A stretch of DNA of 64,000 nt from Stieleria varia (GTDB taxonomy: Bacteria > Planctomycetota > Planctomycetia > Pirellulales > Pirellulaceae), in the NCBI RefSeq assembly GCF_038443385.1, contig NZ_CP151726.1:6138001-6202000 (forward strand). The letters run 5' to 3'. A program made the translations under genes and the position numbers. Each line of letters opens with the position of its first letter. Position 1 is the stretch's first letter. Of the stretch, positions 36,604 to 44,564 are shown piece by piece. The notes under the pieces were generated by a model. It was not told the origin of the DNA, did no database searches, and saw only the letters and a program-made list of their open reading frames with translations.

Positions 36604-37707
36604 ATGTCTCAAGAACTTTCCGCTCCACCGAGTTTTCTGAAGCCGCACAAGCGGATTTATGAATTGGACGGATTGCGTGCGTTGGCAGCGATCAATCTGG
36701 TGCTGTTTCATTTCACGCATGTTTACAGCGTCAAATTTGGATACAGCACTCCGCTTGGGTTTGAGTGGCCGTACGGAGCGTACGGCACGGAGATGTTTTT
36801 TATCCTCAGTGGTTTCGTCAACAGCATGTCGTTGCTCCGCCGCGGCAAGCCGGTTGACTTTGTCGCGGCCAGAATGATTCGCATCATGCCGGTGTTTTTC
36901 ATGATGATCCTCGCCAACCTGTGGATCATGCAGTACGCGCCGTTGAACTCACAACCGGTAACCACCGGGCAATTTGCGGCCAACATGACCTTACTGCCTC
37001 GCGTCTTGGGCTACGAATGCTTGGACCCGGTGATGTGGACATTGCAGATTGAGATGATGTTCTACTTCACTCTCGTCACCATGTTCCGCTTCGGCGCTCT
37101 GCGGCGATACTTCGTCGGCTGGGGCAGCCTGCTGGTCCTGTCCTACTTTGTCTGCCCAACGCTTGATGGCGTTGCGGCCGAGAATCAGAGCACGACTTGG
37201 TTTGCCGCAGCGACAGCGCTCAGACGTTTGATGCTGCTTGATTTCGTGCCGCTCTTTGCCATCGGTTTTTTGTTGTACATGATCAAAACGGACGTCGGCA
37301 AGAAGTGGCACAACCTAGTCGGTATCGTGCTGGCCGCCTTTGTGTTCCACAGCATCGATCACGGCAAGCACAACCCGGCTGCCACCGCACTGATCGTGGG
37401 CTTGGTCGCAGCCAGCGCTTATGGCATCGTTCCTCTGCTGCGGATTCGCCCGCTGGTTTTCATCAGCACGATCTCGTACGCAATCTACCTGTGCCACAAC
37501 AATCTTGGCTGCGTCCTGATCCGTCGATTCGATTCGATCGGGTATCCACCTGTCGTCTGTTTCCTGCTGACAATCGTCTTTTCCGTTTGCGTCGCAGTCT
37601 TGGTCACCAATTGGATCGAAGGCCCGATTACGAAACTGCTACGAACGGGTTGGGAACGATACCGACGCAAAGAAAGCAGCGCATCGGTTCAGCCAGCCGT
37701 TGAATAA
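36604..37707 (+). CDS. Membrane acyltransferase, OafA/YrhL family (acyltransferase 3)
   Basis: This is a 367-residue polytopic protein. I start at the ATG at 36604, because upstream codons lie in a dispersed repeat and read as non-protein. The N-terminal 'YELDGLRALAAINLVLFHFT' is the R/K...D-G-L-R-[AG]-[LI]-A...H signature of acyltransferase 3, with the catalytic His in the first helix. 'YGTEMFFILSGFVNSMSLLR' is the second conserved block (F-F-[VI]-[LI]-S-G-[FY]). About ten membrane helices are visible, and the end is a basic tail. Such enzymes O-acetylate or succinylate cell-surface sugars. It stands alone; the next gene is convergent. Confidence 0.88.
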   Translation: MSQELSAPPSFLKPHKRIYELDGLRALAAINLVLFHFTHVYSVKFGYSTPLGFEWPYGAYGTEMFFILSGFVNSMSLLRRGKPVDFVAARMIRIMPVFFMMILANLWIMQYAPLNSQPVTTGQFAANMTLLPRVLGYECLDPVMWTLQIEMMFYFTLVTMFRFGALRRYFVGWGSLLVLSYFVCPTLDGVAAENQSTTWFAAATALRRLMLLDFVPLFAIGFLLYMIKTDVGKKWHNLVGIVLAAFVFHSIDHGKHNPAATALIVGLVAASAYGIVPLLRIRPLVFISTISYAIYLCHNNLGCVLIRRFDSIGYPPVVCFLLTIVFSVCVAVLVTNWIEGPITKLLRTGWERYRRKESSASVQPAVE

Positions 37708-37734
37708 CGGTTGCTGAATAACGGTTGTTTTGGA

Positions 37735-38541
37735 TCACAACAGAGCCGATGCGACCAAAACCTTATCGCACCCTGCGGTGAGATAGGACTCCACATCCTC
37801 GTCGCTGCGTACTCCGCCACCACTGACGATCCGTGTGGAGGATTGTTTGGCAACCTCTTTTAGACCGCGACACAGTTCGACTCCGCGCGCGGATTGCCCA
37901 GTTCCGACGGTCGAAACATCCAGCGGCAAAATCCATCCCAGTGAATTTCGTTGGCATGCGGCAAGCCAATCGGCTTGGTTGCCTGAGCGCGAAACGAACT
38001 GGCCGTTGCGAAAATCCATGCTCAAGCAAATCCGTGAGGGCGAAATCTGACTGACGAATCGCTCCAGGCAGCCGATGCCAGCAACACATTCGGTCGCGAT
38101 GATGGGTATCAAACAAGCAAATTGCGTTGTCCAAGTCACGATCGATTCCAATGCCTGCCCGCTGCGCCATCCTGAATCCCAAAAAAGCGCTGTCGGACTC
38201 CAGTCAATCTCACTGAGCAATCGCTCGACGCAGTCGGTTTGTGGCTTGCCCGATGTGATGCCATCCAGGTCCGCGAGATAGAGTTGGCGAATGCCAAGTC
38301 TACCATAGAGACTGGCCAGAGCGACAAAATCGCCGTCGATGATTTCGCCACGAGCGATGGCGATTGGACGATAGTCGTCACGCTTGCCCGCTACCGCATG
38401 CACGGCTTGACCGGACTTGAGATCGATCACTCCGACCAGTTTGCCGATGGTCTCCGGTCGGAATGGAGCGGCAGAATCATCGGGCACGCGAGAAGTTGAT
38501 TCTGGGAAATCTGAGTCGCGATGCTCACGCTTACTGGACAC
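37735..38541 (-). CDS. HisA-like TIM-barrel protein (H4MPT-associated type suspected)
   Basis: This is a 268-residue (beta/alpha)8 protein. 'VGVIDLKSGQAVHAVAGKRD' corresponds to the HisA start with the first catalytic Asp, 'LYLADLDGITSG' to the second strand, 'CLSMDFRNGQF' keeps the second catalytic Asp, and 'RIVSGGGVRSDEDVES' is the phosphate-binding loop. The 'A-V-H-A-V-x-G-x-R' phrase differs from true HisA ('C-V-R-L') and matches the HisA-like proteins I associate with archaea and with tetrahydromethanopterin C1 genes in methylotrophs and planctomycetes. So either a histidine biosynthesis isomerase or an H4MPT-linked enzyme is possible; I favour the latter. The DUF2617 gene starts upstream on the same strand and ends at its first base. 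Confidence 0.75.
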   Translation of the reverse strand: MSSKREHRDSDFPESTSRVPDDSAAPFRPETIGKLVGVIDLKSGQAVHAVAGKRDDYRPIAIARGEIIDGDFVALASLYGRLGIRQLYLADLDGITSGKPQTDCVERLLSEIDWSPTALFWDSGWRSGQALESIVTWTTQFACLIPIIATECVAGIGCLERFVSQISPSRICLSMDFRNGQFVSRSGNQADWLAACQRNSLGWILPLDVSTVGTGQSARGVELCRGLKEVAKQSSTRIVSGGGVRSDEDVESYLTAGCDKVLVASALL

Positions 38542-39327
38542 TTACTCTGGCAACGAGAACAACGACTCGACTTTGACGATCGCATAGTCGTCGGGAAAGG
38601 TATGGATCGCTTGCACGAGCATCGATTTTCGTCGCGTCTCGATGTTGATGTAGCTCAACGCCCCCATCGCCATTCGTCCGCTGGCGTCAAAGTTATGCAG
38701 CAGGCCTTCGGTGGGTTGCTTGCCCAATTGCTGTTGAACCATGAAAAACAGGTCCGGCTCGACCGGTTCCAACTGAAAATGCGTCCGGTAGGTGACTCCG
38801 CCGCGGCACGTCTTTCTTTCCGTGCGACTGCCCTTGAGGGCTTGCTTGACCAAACAACGGCGTTTGGGCAAGGGCTGGTGGACTCCGGTGGCGACTTCGC
38901 ACAAAGTCACCGAACCTGCCCCCGTATCAATGTCCTCTGAATCCGTGTCGCAAAGCGCCTCGATGTCGAAAAGACCGGCATGCTTGGACAGCGGAGAAAG
39001 CCCCTTGAGGTCCGCTTGGATCGATTTCGCGTCCTTGGGGCCGGAACTGGGAGCATCAAAACTTCGTCCTGTGGTCTTCCAAGTGATAACATGACCGCAG
39101 TTGGTGATGTCGATTTTGGCGTGATACTCACTTCGCTCGATCCGCCGGGTTTGGTGGATGGAGTAAAGTTCTGGGTGGAGGGGCCGGCTAAAAACGTGAA
39201 ACGCTAGCTCAGCAACTTTGGGGCGAACCGACAGCACAGGAGGATTTCCGAAAAGCGAATATATTGATCGAGAGGGCCGCTTGTGAGCCGTATGACCCAC
39301 ATTCAGTCCCATCGGTGTGAAGGACAA
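38542..39327 (-). CDS. DUF2617 family protein
   Basis: This is a protein of up to 261 residues. The conserved part begins 'AELAFHVFSRPLHPELYSIH' and goes on 'RIERSEYHAKIDITNCGHVI', the start of DUF2617, a family of unknown function seen in planctomycetes and some other bacteria. 'YRTHFQLEPVEPDLFFMVQQ' and 'LLHNFDASGRMAMGALSYIN' near the C-terminus are further conserved blocks. The true start is unclear: the frame opens with a TTG at 39327, an ATG at 39312 and a GTG near residue 31 just before the conserved part are alternatives. Its stop codon directly abuts the start of the HisA-like gene, so the two are co-transcribed. No enzymatic motif is visible. Confidence 0.78.
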   Translation of the reverse strand: MSFTPMGLNVGHTAHKRPSRSIYSLFGNPPVLSVRPKVAELAFHVFSRPLHPELYSIHQTRRIERSEYHAKIDITNCGHVITWKTTGRSFDAPSSGPKDAKSIQADLKGLSPLSKHAGLFDIEALCDTDSEDIDTGAGSVTLCEVATGVHQPLPKRRCLVKQALKGSRTERKTCRGGVTYRTHFQLEPVEPDLFFMVQQQLGKQPTEGLLHNFDASGRMAMGALSYINIETRRKSMLVQAIHTFPDDYAIVKVESLFSLPE

Positions 39328-39328
39328 C

Positions 39329-39425
39329 GTACCGCAACAGGCAAGGTAACAGGCAAGGTACCGTAACAGGCAAGTTACCGTAGTAAGTAAGGTACTGTAG
39401 CAAGCAAGTTACTGTAGCAAGCAAG
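39329..39425. repeat. 17-bp tandem repeat, five full units and one short unit
   Basis: Units start at 39329, 39346 (12 nt, internal deletion), 39358, 39375, 39392 and 39409. Consensus is [GT]TAC[CT]GTA[AG]CAGGCAAG. Early units have 'AACAGGCAAG' and later ones 'AGCAAGCAAG', so the array has drifted from one end to the other. It lies between the divergent DUF2617 and trpG/pabA genes. There are no spacers, so this is not a CRISPR array. Unit number could vary between strains and alter expression of either gene. Confidence 0.85.
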
Positions 39426-39591
39426 TACATGGCCGACGCCTCCTTTGGGCACTCGGCAAATCACCGCACGCATGCCATTATACGCTCTGAGACGGAACAG
39501 ACTAAAGAGCGTTTGTATCCGCAATGCGAAAGAAAATTTAATTGTTCTACAGCCCCTAATTCCCATTGACATCGCTCGTTTGATTTGCCCC

Positions 39592-40170
39592 ATGGTCATC
39601 GTCATCGATAACTACGATTCGTTCACTTACAACCTGGTTCAACGCTTGGGTGAGATCGATGCGGACGCGGACATCCGCGTTTTTCGTAACGATCAAGTCA
39701 CGCTGAGCGAACTGGATGCGTTGAATCCGTCGCGTCTGATCGTCTCGCCAGGACCATGCACGCCCAATGAAGCGGGTATCAGTGTCGACTGCATCAAACA
39801 CTTCACGGGCCGCATTCCGATGCTGGGCGTTTGCCTGGGACATCAATCCATCGGCCAAGCGTTCGGTGGCAAGATCATTCGTGCACCACAGTTGATGCAC
39901 GGCAAGACGGATGAAATCTTTCACGACAACCAGGGCCTGTTCGCCGGCTCCGAAATGCCATTCGTTGCGACACGTTATCACTCGCTGGTCATCGATCCCG
40001 ATACGTTGCCCGATGAACTCGTCGTTTCCGCGTGGACCGATACCGGCGGCGTTCGGCAAATCATGGGCGTGCGACATCGCCGGCACGCGCTCGAAGGCTG
40101 GCAGTTTCACCCCGAGAGCTTTCTCACTCAGCCCGGCATCGCACTGCTAACCCGATTCTTGAAATGGTAA
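39592..40170 (+). CDS. trpG: Glutamine amidotransferase subunit of anthranilate / aminodeoxychorismate synthase
   Basis: This is a 192-residue class I glutamine amidotransferase. The ATG at 39592 gives the standard start 'MVIVIDNYDSFTYNLVQRLG'. 'RLIVSPGPCTPNEAG' and the nucleophile loop 'LGVCLGHQSIGQAFGGKI' are intact, with the catalytic His-Glu in 'WQFHPESFLT'. It releases ammonia from glutamine for TrpE (anthranilate) or PabB (aminodeoxychorismate); as in many bacteria one TrpG/PabA may serve both. No trpE or pabB is adjacent. The 3.3-kb distance from trpD shows dispersed trp genes. A 17-bp tandem repeat lies about 170 nt upstream. Confidence 0.9.
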   Translation: MVIVIDNYDSFTYNLVQRLGEIDADADIRVFRNDQVTLSELDALNPSRLIVSPGPCTPNEAGISVDCIKHFTGRIPMLGVCLGHQSIGQAFGGKIIRAPQLMHGKTDEIFHDNQGLFAGSEMPFVATRYHSLVIDPDTLPDELVVSAWTDTGGVRQIMGVRHRRHALEGWQFHPESFLTQPGIALLTRFLKW

Positions 40171-40204
40171 GCCCGCCCAGGTCTCTGACGACGGAACTTT
40201 GCTC

Positions 40205-41002
40205 ATGAGGGCACGACTTTGCACCCAGCTGGCAACTTCAAAATCGGCAGTCGGGCTACTGGTCGTGTCATGCATGCTGATCTCCTGTTGTCGCTCGTTG
40301 ATCGCTCAAGACACAGCGGTGGTGGAGCCCAAGCGAACGACTGCTCAGGAGTTCAACGCCAGCCGAGACCCGGAGAACAAACTCGTTGAACTGGCTTCGC
40401 TGCCTGAGCCGCCTGAGTCCATCGCACAACTGCTGCGCGATGCGAAGGTCCAAATCGTGACAGGCGGCAAATCCATGTCAGAGAAAACAAAGTTCGAATC
40501 AGCAAGAATGAAACTCGGAGCCGAAACCCGATTTCAGTTGAAGCACCATTATCGCGCCCGTTCTTCATGGCGAATTCGGAACTCGGGTTCCAATGCAGAA
40601 CTTGTGATCACCGCCCGATTCCTACGGGCCAATCTGATGAAGACCCATGAGGTTTGGTTTCGCATGATGCCTGGGTCGGATGGTTTTTGGGAAAATCCCT
40701 TGGTGTTGCACGAACTGGACCACGTTAAGCTTTCCAGCGACAAACGAATCGAAAAATTCTTTGCCGAACAACTCGATCAGAACAAGCTCATCGTGCGTCG
40801 TCTCAACGAAGTCGCACCGAATGGCCAACGCGTCAACGATCAACTGATTCAGAGGTTGATCGATGAAGTCGTCCAGGAAGCGTTTGACCAAACCGTTTCG
40901 TTGGTCGAAGTTCGCTACAAAGAGCTGGATCGATTGACCAGCCACGGAATCAAACCCGTGCCGGCTGAATCAGACGTTTCCGCTTGGCTAGCCGCAGAGT
41001 GA
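40205..41002 (+). CDS. Secreted protein with an HExxH motif (possible zinc protease)
   Basis: This is a 265-residue protein; the ATG at 40205 has GGAA about 8 nt upstream. A signal sequence is evident ('SAVGLLVVSCMLISCCRSLIAQ'), with cysteines that could act as a lipobox. The middle is beta-rich ('FQLKHHYRARSSWRIRNSG'), then 'FWENPLVLHELDHVKLSSDK' contains H-E-L-D-H, an HExxH zinc-binding motif, followed by a helical C-terminus. The order of a beta region, W-x-N-P-[LV]-V and HExxH resembles DUF922 putative zinc proteases, but I am not sure. Its stop codon TGA lies inside the first bases of a dispersed repeat copy (40999-41078). Confidence 0.7.
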   Translation: MRARLCTQLATSKSAVGLLVVSCMLISCCRSLIAQDTAVVEPKRTTAQEFNASRDPENKLVELASLPEPPESIAQLLRDAKVQIVTGGKSMSEKTKFESARMKLGAETRFQLKHHYRARSSWRIRNSGSNAELVITARFLRANLMKTHEVWFRMMPGSDGFWENPLVLHELDHVKLSSDKRIEKFFAEQLDQNKLIVRRLNEVAPNGQRVNDQLIQRLIDEVVQEAFDQTVSLVEVRYKELDRLTSHGIKPVPAESDVSAWLAAE

Positions 41003-41078
41003 GCCACGACACGTAAGCGGCCGGGCCTGCCGCGTTGCCAGGTGCCTTGCGGCCCATGGCTCACCCTTGCGTTGCCAA
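40999..41078. repeat. Partial copy of repeat family 1 (inverted relative to 22187-22266)
   Basis: From GTGAGCC at 40999 to 'CTCACCCTTGCGTT' the sequence matches the reverse complement of 22187-22266 at high identity, including 'GTAAGCGGCCGGGCCT' and the closing 'GGCTCACCCTTGCGTT'. It forms a large palindrome (GTGAGCC...GGCTCAC). The TGA stop of the HExxH gene is within its first four bases. The rest of the gap to 41299 holds further palindromic repeat pieces of the 'TCGAGCGACAGTCGCT' type (41157-41200, 41281-41303) and no gene. Confidence 0.8.
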
Positions 41079-41299
41079 ATTAGAGCGACTCGGCAGCCTC
41101 CAAGTTCCTTGGGTGGGTGCAGCCTTTTTTGACAGCCCAACGCCTTCGATCGCGTTTTCAGCGCGGAGAGTCGAACCACAGTCGCTCGGCTCTCCGGACG
41201 TGGAAAACTAATACCGATGGATTCTGCTGCGAACTCGTAAGGCGTTAGCGAGCGAAACGGCTCCGCCCGCTAACGACGTGGAACGTCGAGCGACAGTCG

Positions 41300-42388
41300 C
41301 TACGACTCCATTTTCAACACAGGCAACCGGCCCCGTGTATCGATTTGGTCACGAATCGACTGCGGCGTGTTGTCAGCCGGACGTGGTCGCATGCAGGGCG
41401 GCACCTTCGGCGGACGATAGCGACTGCCTTGACGTGTTCCTCGACGCTGGAACTCTTGTTCAATCTCAAGACGCAGGGCAGACTTCTCCAAGCACCACTT
41501 CGGCTCGATCAAGTAGTTCGGCGGCGCGTCGCCGCTGACTCGCTCCACAATCGTCTCGGGTGACATCCGTTCCAGGAAATCCACGACGGTTTGCACGTAT
41601 GCATCGCGCTCCATCATCTGGATCGTCCCCGCTAACACTTCCTCGCCCAACGGGGTGCCTTTGACCGAGTACAGATTGTGCAGCTTGATCGCATCGAATC
41701 CCAACCGTGCGACTTCATCCGCCGTCTGCATCATCATCTCATGAGATTCACCGGGGATGCCCAAGATGATATGGACACAGCACTCGAACCCGCGCCCCCG
41801 TGCTCGATCAATCGCGTTGATCATGTGCTCGTGACTGTGTGCACGATTCATCCACTGCAACCCAGCGTCGTGCATCGTTTGCATGCCGAATTCCAGCGAC
41901 ACATGATGCCGCAATGCAAGTTCTGACATCAGGTCCAAGACACTGTCGGGAACACAGTCTGGACGTGTCCCGATTGCCAAGCCGACCACATCGTCGCTTC
42001 GCCCCAACGCCAACTGATAAACCTCACGCAACTGATCGACAGGAGCGTAAGTGTTTGTCGCCGGCTGAAAGTAAGCGATGAAACCGGCGACGCGATCGTA
42101 TCGGCGACGTACGCTCTGCATCCCCAGATCCAATTGCTCGCTGACCTGCTGCAGACGAACGCGCCGCGAGGGGCTGAACGATCGGTTGTCGCAAAAATTG
42201 CACCCGCCCCGGGCGACCGCACCGTCCACATTGGGACACGTGAACCCGGCGTCGATGCTGACTCGCTGAATGCGTCCCCCAAAACGACGGCGGAGCGAAG
42301 CACCAAAAGAATTCATCAACAAGCCTTCATCCTGCCACGCGAGCCGAGAATAAGGGGGCGATCGGTCGTTAGATTCGGAACTGGACAC
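41300..42388 (-). CDS. Radical SAM protein, TIGR01212 / YhcC type
   Basis: This is a protein of about 362 residues from the GTG at 42388; the frame is open 64 codons further but that part reads as non-protein. 'RIQRVSIDAGFTCPNVDGAV' and 'GGCNFCDN' hold the unusual radical SAM cysteine cluster of the YhcC family (C-P-N-x-D-G ... G-G-C-x-[FY]-C). 'AYFQPATNTYAP' and 'VGLAIGTRPDCVPD' and 'HHVSLEFGMQTMHD' are the next family blocks. YhcC-like proteins are of unknown substrate, with links to RNA modification. The C-terminus is basic and Pro-rich. Divergent from the FHA gene across 221 nt. No ribosome-binding site is seen at any candidate start. Confidence 0.85.
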   Translation of the reverse strand: MSSSESNDRSPPYSRLAWQDEGLLMNSFGASLRRRFGGRIQRVSIDAGFTCPNVDGAVARGGCNFCDNRSFSPSRRVRLQQVSEQLDLGMQSVRRRYDRVAGFIAYFQPATNTYAPVDQLREVYQLALGRSDDVVGLAIGTRPDCVPDSVLDLMSELALRHHVSLEFGMQTMHDAGLQWMNRAHSHEHMINAIDRARGRGFECCVHIILGIPGESHEMMMQTADEVARLGFDAIKLHNLYSVKGTPLGEEVLAGTIQMMERDAYVQTVVDFLERMSPETIVERVSGDAPPNYLIEPKWCLEKSALRLEIEQEFQRRGTRQGSRYRPPKVPPCMRPRPADNTPQSIRDQIDTRGRLPVLKMES

Positions 42389-42609
42389 TTTTGTGTGTTG
42401 CCAAATGATCGGGGGAGGGCAAAATAGGTAGCAATGCGTCACGCTCGGTGGTCGGTCAAGCTTAACCTGTTGAGCAGGATCCTCGCAGAGGTTGCCTAGC
42501 TGTGGGTTTCGTGGATTTCCTTGCTGGGCCGTCGCTGTTCTGGCTGCCGCTTTTCTGGCCGTCACACTTCTGGCCGCCAACCCCTTTGATAATGATGGTT
42601 TGAAATTCC

Positions 42610-43071
42610 GTGAACATACCTGATCCGAACAACGAACTAGAATTCGCCGGCAAATACGGTCAATTGACTCCCACGGGTGGTGGCGACCCGATTCCGCTGC
42701 TCAAAGATCGACTGTTGGTCGGTCGTCGAGGCGAAGCCGACATTCAACTGAAGTTCAACAATGTGTCGGGTCAGCATTGTCGCTTGACTTTGGAATACGG
42801 GTATTGGTTCGTCCGCGATCTGAATAGCCGTAACGGCATCAAGGTGGACGGGCGTCCCGTCATTCGCAAACGATTGGATCCACACTGCACGATTTCGATC
42901 GCCAAACACGAGTACACGGTCGACTACGATCCGCAATCCTTGGGCGCCTACGGACCGCCGCCCGCGGATGATGATTACATCGACGAGTTGATGCGAAGTT
43001 CGTTGATGGACCGTGCGGGTTTGAGCAAGCGGGACAGCAAGTCCGGCAAGAATCGACGCACAGAGCTTTGA
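42610..43071 (+). CDS. FHA domain protein
   Basis: This is a 153-residue protein starting at a GTG. Residues about 12-110 form a forkhead-associated domain, which binds phosphothreonine: 'LLVGRRGEADIQLKFNNVSG' (G-R-x-x-x-x-[DI]), 'QHCRLTLEYGYWFVRDLNSR' and 'NGIKVDG' give the G-R, S-x-x-H and N-G motifs with S-G-Q-H in the usual S-x-x-H place. The C-terminal 40 residues are acidic then basic and unstructured. In an organism with many Ser/Thr kinases it is a likely reader of kinase output. The stop codon lies in the 13-mer CTTTGAGCGGACC that recurs 160 nt on. Confidence 0.9.
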   Translation: MNIPDPNNELEFAGKYGQLTPTGGGDPIPLLKDRLLVGRRGEADIQLKFNNVSGQHCRLTLEYGYWFVRDLNSRNGIKVDGRPVIRKRLDPHCTISIAKHEYTVDYDPQSLGAYGPPPADDDYIDELMRSSLMDRAGLSKRDSKSGKNRRTEL

Positions 43072-43245
43072 GCGGACCCGCTAGCTGCCGACGCAGCGGG
43101 TGGCCCCAGTGAGCCTCAGGCGCTAGCCGTGGGCCTGAGGCGGATTGTGGTGCCGGCCCACGGCTAGCGCCTGAGGCTCACTTTGATTGCGATGCATGGA
43201 CTGAAAAAACAATGTCAACCCTAAACTTTGAGCGGACCGGATAGC
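43066..43245. repeat. Palindromic repeat block flanked by direct repeats after the FHA gene
   Basis: CTTTGAGCGGACC occurs at 43066-43078 and 43226-43238, with 'TAGC' a few bases after each. Between them a perfect 28-bp inverted repeat (arms 43108-43135 and 43155-43182, loop 19 nt, 'AGTGAGCCTCAGGCGCTAGC...') forms a very stable hairpin without a U-tract. 'GTCAACCCTAAACTTTGAGC' resembles the end of the 21.8-kb element. The FHA stop codon TGA is part of the first direct repeat. Confidence 0.8.
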
Positions 43246-43326
43246 CTATGTGTCCAATCAATAGCTGATTTTTTTTCGGATGATTTCTCTCATCCGAGGG
43301 GACGCTACACTACATGTCCCTGGCGG

Positions 43327-43578
43327 CTATCGCGGCAACTCGATCGCTTGATCAGCCGTTAAAGTCGGAATGTCGCCGCGGACGGGGTAGACACGCCGTC
43401 CGTCGACCGTCACCAAGCCTTCATCCAGCTGCTGCGTTACCTTCTGATCAGACGCATCGCGTAGCGTGCCGTTTTCAATCGCGGTATTGAGCTCTGCTAT
43501 CAATGACGGCTCTGCGAGTCGAAGTTCGATGCTGTCAATCGGGCACTGCAGCATGCCGATGAGTTTCGGGTCAATCAT
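43327..43578 (-). CDS. Trm112-like small protein
   Basis: This is an 83-residue protein from the ATG at 43578. 'MIDPKLIGMLQCPIDSIELR' resembles the start of the Trm112/UPF0434 (YcaR) family (L-L-x-x-L-x-C-P), and 'VTVDGRRVYPVRGDIPTLTA' is the usual end (Y-P-[VI]-x-x-G-I-P). The middle has an insertion and only one cysteine (in 'CPID') remains, so the zinc site of classical Trm112 proteins is absent. Such proteins help fold or activate methyltransferases. Alternatively it may be a stand-alone peptide of unknown role. It is divergent from the secreted proline-rich protein gene. Confidence 0.75.
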   Translation of the reverse strand: MIDPKLIGMLQCPIDSIELRLAEPSLIAELNTAIENGTLRDASDQKVTQQLDEGLVTVDGRRVYPVRGDIPTLTADQAIELPR

Positions 43579-43658
43579 TGGGTTTGGTTTAGATTTGGGG
43601 ACGGCTGGGCCGATGAAGAGGCAGAGCGACAAAACCATCACTATGGCGAGGTCAGTAC

Positions 43659-44546
43659 ATGGACGCACGCAATCGTTTGATCACGTGGACAAGCGGAATT
43701 TCAGCGATTGGGTGGCGGCAACACAATGCCCGCCGCTCTTCTCATAGTCTACGCGGCATTTCGCTAGCGTGCTTGGCATCCGCTTTCGCAACCAGTGTCA
43801 TCGCAACCAGCGTCGCGGCCCAAGAACCCTCCGCCGGATTCATGCAAGATCCCGCGACGGGAATCACCTACGCCAAGACGATTCAAACGATCGAGCGACC
43901 GGTCGTCGAAACGGTGGTCGAAAACCAAGAACAACTTGTCTACCGACCTGAAACGGTGACCGAAATCAAACCAGAAGTCCAGACGGTGTATGCGCCGGTG
44001 ACCGAAGTGAAATGGCGACCGTACATGGAAGGACGCTGGAATCCGTTTCGGCAGCCCACCGTTGCTTATCGACCGGTCGCCGAAACCTACTGGCAACGTA
44101 GTAATCAAGTGGTTAATCGAACGACGTCAACGACGAAGTTCGTGCCGGAGAAGCGAACTGTACAGGTTGCTCGTCAAGTGCCAAAGATGAAACGCGAGCA
44201 GGTCATCGCTTATCAACCGGTCGGTCGTGTCGATCCAACACCGACGCGTCCTCAGATCACCGGCATCAGTGAAGCCGTTGCCGCAAGACTGCAACCGATC
44301 TCGGCACCATCCGCGGTCGCCGCACCTTCAACCGCGCCAATGGCTGCCCCCAACGGAATGGGCAATGCGACGCAAATCGCGTCCACGTCCATGGGACGCA
44401 CGATGAGTGACCCGCCACGTCGCTCCATCACGCAGCGTGGGATGCGGGCCAATGACTTGCGGCCCGAATCCAGCGGTTACGCTCAGCCGTTGCCCCCATC
44501 GAGCAACAGCACCGGCATCGCCGGCTTGCCCGTGCTCTGGCGATAG
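43659..44546 (+). CDS. Secreted YTV-like repeat protein, planctomycete type
   Basis: This is a 295-residue protein. After a 35-residue basic lead a signal-like segment follows ('ISLACLASAFATSVIATSVA') with A-Q cleavage. The body shows repeating Val/Glu/Pro/Tyr units: 'RPVVETVVENQEQLVYRPET', 'VTEIKPEVQTVYAPVTEVKW', 'RPYMEGRWNPFRQPTVAYRP'. This V-[YP]-x-P-V-[TV]-E style matches proline/valine-rich structural proteins such as the YTV proteins described for Rhodopirellula cell envelopes, although I could not confirm the match. The C-terminal 100 residues are Ala/Pro/Ser rich and disordered. It likely lies at the cell surface. Confidence 0.65.
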   Translation: MDARNRLITWTSGISAIGWRQHNARRSSHSLRGISLACLASAFATSVIATSVAAQEPSAGFMQDPATGITYAKTIQTIERPVVETVVENQEQLVYRPETVTEIKPEVQTVYAPVTEVKWRPYMEGRWNPFRQPTVAYRPVAETYWQRSNQVVNRTTSTTKFVPEKRTVQVARQVPKMKREQVIAYQPVGRVDPTPTRPQITGISEAVAARLQPISAPSAVAAPSTAPMAAPNGMGNATQIASTSMGRTMSDPPRRSITQRGMRANDLRPESSGYAQPLPPSSNSTGIAGLPVLWR

Positions 44547-44564
44547 GACGCTTGACGGCAGCCT

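Noticed and set aside
39329-39425. Possible CRISPR array
   Set aside because: Units are directly adjacent with no spacers and drift in sequence; no cas gene is present in the window.
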